Origin: Apostichopus japonicus
Lineage: Eukaryota; Echinodermata; Holothuroidea; Aspidochirotida; Stichopodidae
NCBI RefSeq assembly: GCF_037975245.1
Contig: NC_092569.1
Span: 19,399,501 to 19,463,500 of the forward strand
DNA: 64,000 bases
Direction of reading: 5' to 3'
Made by a program: the position numbers and the translations under genes. Below, in pieces: positions 57,839-64,000 of the stretch. Position 1 is the stretch's first letter. Each line of letters opens with the position of its first letter. The notes under the pieces were generated by a model. The model was not told where the DNA came from. It worked only from the letters and a program-made list of their open reading frames with translations, and made no database searches.

Positions 57839-60765
57839 TCAGACCCGATTACACTGCTTAAAGTGCTTGTCCAAAGCATTCTTAAACCCATTGACACTAC
57901 TTGCAAGTACAACTTTGTCAGGCAAACCATTCCACTCATTCACAACCCTTTTAGAAAAAAAGTTATGCCGAATATTAATCCTACTATGCGACTTTTGTAG
58001 TTTAAGACAATGACCTCTAGTGCAACTACTGTTAGCAAACAAGAAAAAGTCGGTAAAGGATAAATTGTCGAAACCATACACAATCTTGAAAACCTGGATC
58101 AAGTCCCCACGTAACCTCCTAAGCTCCAGTGTGGTGAGATTCAACAGTTGTAACCGCCTATAATAAGGAACCCTCGTTTATGAACTAATCATCCCAGTAG
58201 CCCTCCTCTGGACCTTTTCAAGTACTTCCTTATCCTTAGCAAAGTAAGGGTTCCAAGCCTGCACAGCACACTCCAGATGAGGCCTAACCAACTGCTTATG
58301 AAGCCTAACTACGATGTCCTCTTTCAGAAAACTGAAGTTCCTCTTGATCATACCTAAAACCCTATTACCTCTTTTAGCAGCTTCAAGACAATGTCTAGAA
58401 GGTTGCATAGATGAGTCAATGTAGATACCTAGGTCTCTCTCAACAGAGACCTCCTGTAACTCCACACCATTAAGATTGCATGTAAACTTTTGGTTACTAC
58501 TACCAATGTGCATTACCTTACATTTATCAATATTAAAAAGCATTTGCCACCCCTGAGACCAGGAAAAAATCTTATCCAAATCCGCTTGAAATTTCTTAGA
58601 ATCGCTTTTGGAAGAGACCTCAGAATACAATTTGGTGTCATCAGCAAACTTCTTAGCTTTACACAAAATATCTCCGTCGATATCATTTATATAGGCAACA
58701 AACAACAAGAGACCTAATACAGACCCTTGTGGAACCCCACTAGTAACGTTCTGCTAAGAAGAAGCACAGCCTTTAATTACCACCCTCTGTTTCCTATTAC
58801 CAAGCCAATTCCCGATCCAAGACAGTAAATTCCCTATGACACCCATGCTCTTCAGCCTAAGTAAAAGACGCTGGTGGGGAACTTTATAAAAGGCCTTCTG
58901 GAAATCCAGGAACACAACATCTACAGACCTCTGCCTATTTAGTGAACTTGTTACATTTTCCATAAACTCAAGGATATTAGTGAGACAAGACCTTTTTTGA
59001 CAAAAGCCACGTTGAGACTCTCTGATCAAAGACTGACTGCTGAAGTGACAGACCATAGACCTTTTAACAATAGACTCTATGACCTTGCAAACTACACTAG
59101 TGAGACTAACGGGCCTATAATTACAGGGCTTAGACTTATCACCCTTCTTGAAAATTGGGGTAATATTAGCACATCTCCAGTCCCTAGAACATAACCTTCA
59201 TCCATAAATTTACTAAAAACCAACGAGAGTGGAACGCAGAAATGGTGTGCAAAAGTCTTCAACAAATACGGATGGATTGTATCCGGTCCAGAAGCTTTAG
59301 AAACATTTAGCTGAAGCAGCTCCTTTAAGACAACCTCATCCGAAAATAAGACCGTATCCAGTTTAGGCCTATCACTGCCCCCCCCCTGAAAATCTGGAAT
59401 ACTACTCGTATCTTCCCTTGTGAAACCGACACAAAATAGTTGTTCAAAAGATTTCCAAGATCCTGACTATCAGTAACTATATTATCAGCCTGTGGTGCCC
59501 TAAGGGAAACAATTGCATCTTTTACTTTCTGCTTTGACCTGACATAAGAAAAGAAGGCCTTTGGGTTATCCTTAATTTTTAGTGCAATGCTTTTTTAGAA
59601 ATTCAATTTTGCATCAGAGACTAAGCATTCTACCTTCAGCTGATGAATTTTAAACTTGGCCAAAAGAGATTCAGATTTAGTCCTCATAGACAACTTCCAC
59701 ATTCTACGTTTTTGCCTAATTGCACATTTCTTATTATTAACTTTCTTATTCATCCAGTGAGGCATACTGCGATTCTTCCACGGAACATGATTTTCCATAA
59801 TGACCTTTAATTTATCAGCAAAACAAATCCAAAACTGAGAAGCACTCATATCTCTAAACAAATTAATCCAATCTGTACCCTTTAGTAAAGTTTCAATCTC
59901 CTCTGTATCTGATCTCGAAAAATCAGGGACTTTTTCATTGCTAACAGAATTTACGACTTTGCAAACAACATCAAAAGCTAGTATATCATGATCACTAGTT
60001 CCTAGTTTTCCTAGACCCGTCAAATCAACAACATTGCTTGTATTAGAACTCAAAACAAGATCCAGGATGTTATCCCCCCTAGTAGGGAAAGTAACATGTT
60101 GATGTAAAAAGGAATCTTGCACAACATCTAGAAAATTACTACCCTTCCTACTACTAGAACCATCTATCCAATTAATGTCAGGAAAATGAAAGTCGCCCAT
60201 TATAACAACATCACCGTTAGCTGCCTTTCTAATTGAATCAAACAGCACGACATCATTATCATCGCTGCTGCTAGGAGAGCGGTAAACAACACCCACAGTG
60301 ATAACGTCACTGAACCTCTTGGAGTTGTTTGTGGAAAACTCGCACCAGACAGAATTAACAAAAGCCCCTTGCAACTGAGATTTCTCAACACTTACAATGT
60401 CATCCCTAACATACAGTAAAACTCCCCCACCAACCCCATTATGAGTATCCCTTCTGTCCTGACGATACACAACATACCCCGGGTGAGAAACCTCAGCACT
60501 ATCAATGTCCTAGCTCCCTTAACCAAGATTCGGTGATACCAAACACATCCGGTTTCAGATCCTCAAGAAGCACAGGAAATTCAGCAAAATTTTTACGAAT
60601 ACTTCTAGCATTGGTAAAGACAATCTTCAGCTTATCCCTGAAACTATGTACCTTAGAATGCCTCCTAAAGTTAGAACTATGACTATCACTTTTCTTGCTT
60701 TCAAAACGCCTATAATCGCCTCCACTAGGAACATAATCTTTATCCAAAATTATTCCTAACCTCAT
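57839..60765 (-). pseudogene. CR1-like ORF2: endonuclease-reverse transcriptase, broken
   Basis: From 60765: an APE-type endonuclease with FTNARSIRKN and GITESWL, a one-base frameshift near 60500, then VVIMGDFHFPDINW and GTSDHDILAF (59595-60470). The frame is lost between about 59594 and 59060. Reverse-transcriptase pieces follow: VFLDFQKAFYKVPHQRLL (58754-59056; the second Asp of the usual KAFD is Tyr), FADDTKLYSE (58178-58708) and the C-terminal SCTRGHCLKLQK region to a TAG at 57839. At least three frame breaks; it cannot be active. Confidence 0.8.
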
Positions 60766-60776
60766 CGCCCCTCAAT

Positions 60777-61707
60777 TTAGTTTAAACATAGCTGTTCAAC
60801 AGAGTAATTCACCATCCTACCAAACAACGAGGCCCCAGTATTAGCTAAGTGCAAACCATCCCTGGCGAACAAATCCCTTCTACCCTGGAAAGAAGACCAC
60901 ATGTCAACAAATGTGAAGCCGAAGTCGGCACACAGACTATACAATAAACCATTCAAAGTTACAATCTTATCTGACAGAACCTTGTTGTCAAATCTTGGCA
61001 ACAAACTACATATGACAACTTTAGCCCGAGTTGATGCTAGTTGACACATCAAGTCGTGGTACCTAGACTGGATAATGTTTTGTGACTCCTTCTGCACATT
61101 ATTGGTGCCTACGTGGACCGCAACCACCTCCTCATCTGACACGATTTTGTTAACCCTTTTACTGACATCCTGGATTTTAGCACCTGGCAAACATACCCTG
61201 ACCCTTTTAGCTTTATCCGCCCTGCAGAACTCTCGGTCTACATACCGTACTAGTGAATCCCCACACAATACCATTCTTCCTTTCGACTTCTCCTGTTCCC
61301 ACTGACCGCTGTTTACAACCACACTACCATCTTCTATCACATCACAATCATCACGCACTTCGTCCACTACTAGCCACTCACTATTTTCCTCCTGGGAGAC
61401 TTCATTCCCATCATCAACATCACGCAACTCCTCCACAGGTAACACTTCAAATCCAAGTTGGAACAACCTCGCAACACTCCCTATCAGCAACTGCACTACT
61501 CACAGCCCTACTACTCCCAACTTCCGTCCATACACAACTACAGCTATTCAATAGCTCCTCTAATTCCTTAAGTTTCACACACTTATCGCAAACAAACACA
61601 ATAGCTTCACTAGACGCTGATTTAAAATCACATTCCAAGCCAGATATCTCAAACTCGACCCACATATTACACGCATCACAGCAGACTAAACGATCAGGCA
61701 CAGCCAT
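60777..61707 (-). pseudogene. CR1-like ORF1: zinc finger and SGNH esterase, frameshifted
   Basis: Starts MAVPDRLVCCDACNMWVEF with a PHD-like CxxC...CxxC pattern (VCCDAC, FVCDKC). A frameshift around 61450-61500 switches frame, then an SGNH-hydrolase domain follows with the three landmark blocks: VLCGDSLVRYV (Ser), VHVGTNNV (Asn) and ARDGLHLANTG (Asp-His). Such esterase ORF1 proteins are known in CR1-clade elements and are thought to bind lipid or RNA-protein particles. It ends SVEQLCLN at 60777, twelve bases before ORF2. Confidence 0.78.
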
Positions 61708-61736
61708 AACGAAAATACTAAGTCAAAGAAAAACCA

Positions 61737-62142
61737 GCGAACACAGAAAATCGATACTCACGATGAACAGTTTAGGCTAAACAGAGACTATACACTGAAC
61801 GATAGGATACACTGACGCTACAGACCTAAAACCACGGATAGAACTGAAACAAGACAAAAACAGCTCAGATTGAACACAAAACATGCAGAATGAAAGTTAC
61901 AGACAATAAATAACGAATACACTGAGGCACAGAATACCCGCGAACACAGAAAATCGATACTCACGATTAGCAGCTTAGGCTAAACAGAGACTATATACTG
62001 AACGATAGGGTACACTGACGTTACAGACCTAAAACAACGGACAGCACTGAAAGAAGACGAAAAACAGCACAGATTGAACACAAAAACATGCAGAATGACA
62101 GGAACGGACAAAAAATAACTCCAAATAAACAACTAAACGAAT
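61737..62142 (-). repeat. Two ~203-bp tandem units in the CR1-like 5' untranslated region
   Basis: The unit starting gcgaacacagaaaatcgata at 61737 repeats at 61940 with about 90% identity by eye. Tandem 5' monomers serve as promoters in some LINEs (mouse L1); a promoter role here is inference. Confidence 0.8.
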
Positions 62143-62273
62143 CACTAGGTGTTTTGATGAAAAAAAAAAACGATCCCAGACCCCCAAAAATGAACGAATT
62201 GCAAGAGCTCCGAAAAAGTACGTGTGTACGCTTCAACGACCAAAGTCAAGTATTCAAAAAAAATTCAAAAATT

Positions 62274-63612
62274 TCATCAGCCAACCCTCGACATACAAAT
62301 AGTATTGAACCTGTTACGAAACAGCCCGATTTTCTGATGCCATAGTACAGTTACATACGTGACATGTAGCCTCTGTACAGCTGCATAGGTTAGAAGATTT
62401 GTTAACCATAGTACCCTTCACAAACATTAAAGATATGAAAGAAAGATTGTGCTGATAAAAATTAATACGTTATAATTTATTTTCTAACTGATTGAGGTAA
62501 AGGCCTCAACCTTCACCAGACGTAAACCTTTGTTTTTATAATAGGGTGGGGGGGGGGGGGTGGAGCGTAGCTGCAGTGTGATCTAACCGTTTCATATCAA
62601 TTTAGGGGTAATGGGATCATCGGACCCATATTTTGTTTTTGTATTTAATCTTGAAAACTGTTGAGGCATATACTATAAATGCGGTCCACATCAGTAGCCC
62701 AATCAAATTTGCATAATGATACTTTGTGTGAGACGGTTAGAAAAAACCCAACCAAACCAGTTTTACCGACTGAAGATCGAAGGTGGTCCCCGCCCCCTTT
62801 GCGCACGCCACTGTCCTTCATTGCCCCTACTTGGTGGTGAGCCTCCCCGTTCAGTATACATTCGGAGGAAGCTCATGGTTTATACTTTAAAGAAGACTTT
62901 ATGATATTTGAGACGCCGCCGTCTGCTCCTCCCATCATACATGCAAACTAGGCTCGTTTGAAACACCGAAGGGGGATGCTACGTATAAAGACTAGTGACG
63001 TTCACAAGTACCTGAAAAGGGGGACATGGCTCAGTCAGGGACTTATAAAATCAGTGGGGAAAGATTCCGACCATTTCTTCATGTGCACCCCCCCCTCCCC
63101 TGCATAACGACCTCAAACAAATTCCATTACTTCTCATTACATGGTATTGTTTACTCAAGACAAGATATTTTAATTGGAACATATTTAAAAATCAGTTTTT
63201 ATGTTTAAAATATGAACTGGCAACTTCTTTACTTTAAAACTTCGAAGAAACAGTTCAATCTGACATACAATTGGCAGAAAACGTGAAACATCGAAAACCA
63301 TATTACGGTAATTGTTATTATTATAATTATAGTTATTCGCTATAAGATCCGGCTAATATTTTCCTCGTGTCTATACAATAGAATGGAACAAACCATTATA
63401 CTGTAGCTTTCAGTAACCATCATTAATTACATGCAAATTACCCTAAATGAAGGTCACAAGATGACAAATTCCATCCTTGCCGGTGACAAATGCTCTCTTG
63501 CTCCCCCGTACTTTTCTTCATTCCCACTAAAATGTTGCCAAAGTGTCCTTCACATCGATTTAGTTTGATTCAGTGTTTCATGGAGAATCAGCAAGAAACG
63601 ATTATTTTCAAA
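62274..63612. other. End of spacer and type-A upstream region of gene 4
   Basis: 62274-62445 continues the spacer sequence seen near 16440-16560. From about 62450 the DNA switches to match the gene 1 upstream region (2287 onward), including poly-G (62547-62560), and runs to the gene 4 first exon. The switch point marks a repeat-unit boundary of the array. Presumed to hold the gene 4 promoter. Confidence 0.6.
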
Positions 63613-64000
63613 ATGTGGATTCCAAGAAAGCTACGATTTTTTATACAATTTTGTTTCTTCGTCCTGTCAAGAAATATTGTCTGTTTCCACGGAGAGGTGA
63701 GTACTTTTTCAATTCTAATATTTCAGACTTTGTGGAATTTATTTTATTATAAATTGTGATTATTGTATAAATAATTTAACAGTAAGTTTTACCTATTTCA
63801 ATAAATTAAATGTTAAATATCATTTTACATACAATGTATAAAATAGTACTAACAATTTTCTTCGGTGAGGTAGATTTTAAATCCTGTTAGTTTTTCTGCC
63901 TTTAGTTGGATTTAAACTTTAACAAATTTCATTAACTATTCTTAACAGGCTTGCTAAAAAAAACAGACAAAAAACAAATGGGTTCCTAAAATTTAAATGT
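63613..64000 (+). CDS. Gene 4, first exon (type A), continues beyond the window
   Basis: 63613-63696 encodes 28 residues beginning MWIPRKLRFFIQFCFFVLSR, two changes from gene 1 exon 1, followed by GAG|GTGAGT. 63697-64000 is the start of intron 1 and matches 3511-3820 closely. The remaining exons lie outside the window, so integrity of this fourth gene is unknown. Confidence 0.75.

Larger units (their letters stand above)
57736..62273 (-). mobile_element. CR1-like non-LTR retrotransposon, near full length
   Basis: Runs on the minus strand from a 5' untranslated region (right) to a 3' tail of ACTAA-type repeats (57736-57757 on +). The uninterrupted site survives in the gene 1 spacer: gcgcccctatt then caatcagccaac near 16433. 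ORF1 (zinc finger plus SGNH esterase) and ORF2 (endonuclease plus reverse transcriptase) are both present but broken. The assignment to CR1 rests on the esterase-type ORF1, the FADDTKL motif and the short repeated 3' tail. No clear target duplication. Confidence 0.82.

Noticed and set aside
61253..61780. 175-codon plus-strand frame
   Set aside because: Antisense shadow of the CR1-like ORF1, whose minus-strand reading shows esterase motifs.
1..64000. tRNA, rRNA or bacterial-type promoters and terminators
   Set aside because: I looked for cloverleaf-like and rRNA-like stretches and found none I could support; the sequence is eukaryotic and such calls would be guesses.

Overview
The window looks like AT-rich nuclear DNA from an invertebrate animal. 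Coding sequence is split by canonical GT-AG introns, there are several non-LTR retrotransposons, a terminal-inverted-repeat DNA transposon, minisatellites and AT microsatellites. There are no operons, no ribosome binding sites, and no tRNA or rRNA that I could see. Fibrinogen-related genes together with CR1- and RTE-like LINEs fit an invertebrate deuterostome, possibly an echinoderm such as a sea cucumber. That taxonomic guess is inference only.

The main content is a head-to-tail tandem array of fibrinogen-related (FREP-like, lectin-type) secreted protein genes on the + strand. Three genes are complete with eight exons each: gene 1 (3427-13390, 548 aa), gene 2 (21424-32656, 547 aa) and gene 3 (44511-54659, 551 aa). 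A fourth starts at 63613 and runs off the end. I assembled the exons by hand from splice sites; exon lengths and phases agree in all three genes (84 or 81, 46, 167, 265, 236, 321, 265, then 263 or 275 nt). The encoded protein is: signal peptide, short linker, a half fibrinogen C-terminal domain (FReD), a TIL cysteine-rich domain, a VWC-like/EGF-like cysteine segment, and a full-length FReD.

Layout: 1-3426 is the repeat-rich upstream region of gene 1. Gene 1 is followed by a duplicated non-coding spacer with a CCCTAA-containing minisatellite. A decayed gene copy (17.6-20.55 kb) is split by a LINE 3' end. Gene 2 carries a 1.65 kb RTE-like LINE in intron 2 with a 10-bp target duplication. A second spacer and second decayed copy (36.3-43.6 kb) follow; this copy is interrupted by a 5.9 kb TIR transposon that itself contains nested elements and a spliced minus-strand gene fragment. 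Gene 3 carries a CTGCAG-rich minisatellite in intron 2. Its spacer is interrupted by a 4.5 kb CR1-like element on the minus strand (57.7-62.3 kb). The first exon of gene 4 closes the window.

The genes probably encode a small family of paralogous secreted recognition or adhesion proteins. Two kinds of first exon and promoter (type A in genes 1 and 4, type B in genes 2 and 3) drive nearly the same body. Differences between paralogues concentrate in the last exon, which encodes the FReD ligand-pocket region. A role in innate immunity is inference from the FREP/ficolin family and is not shown by the sequence.
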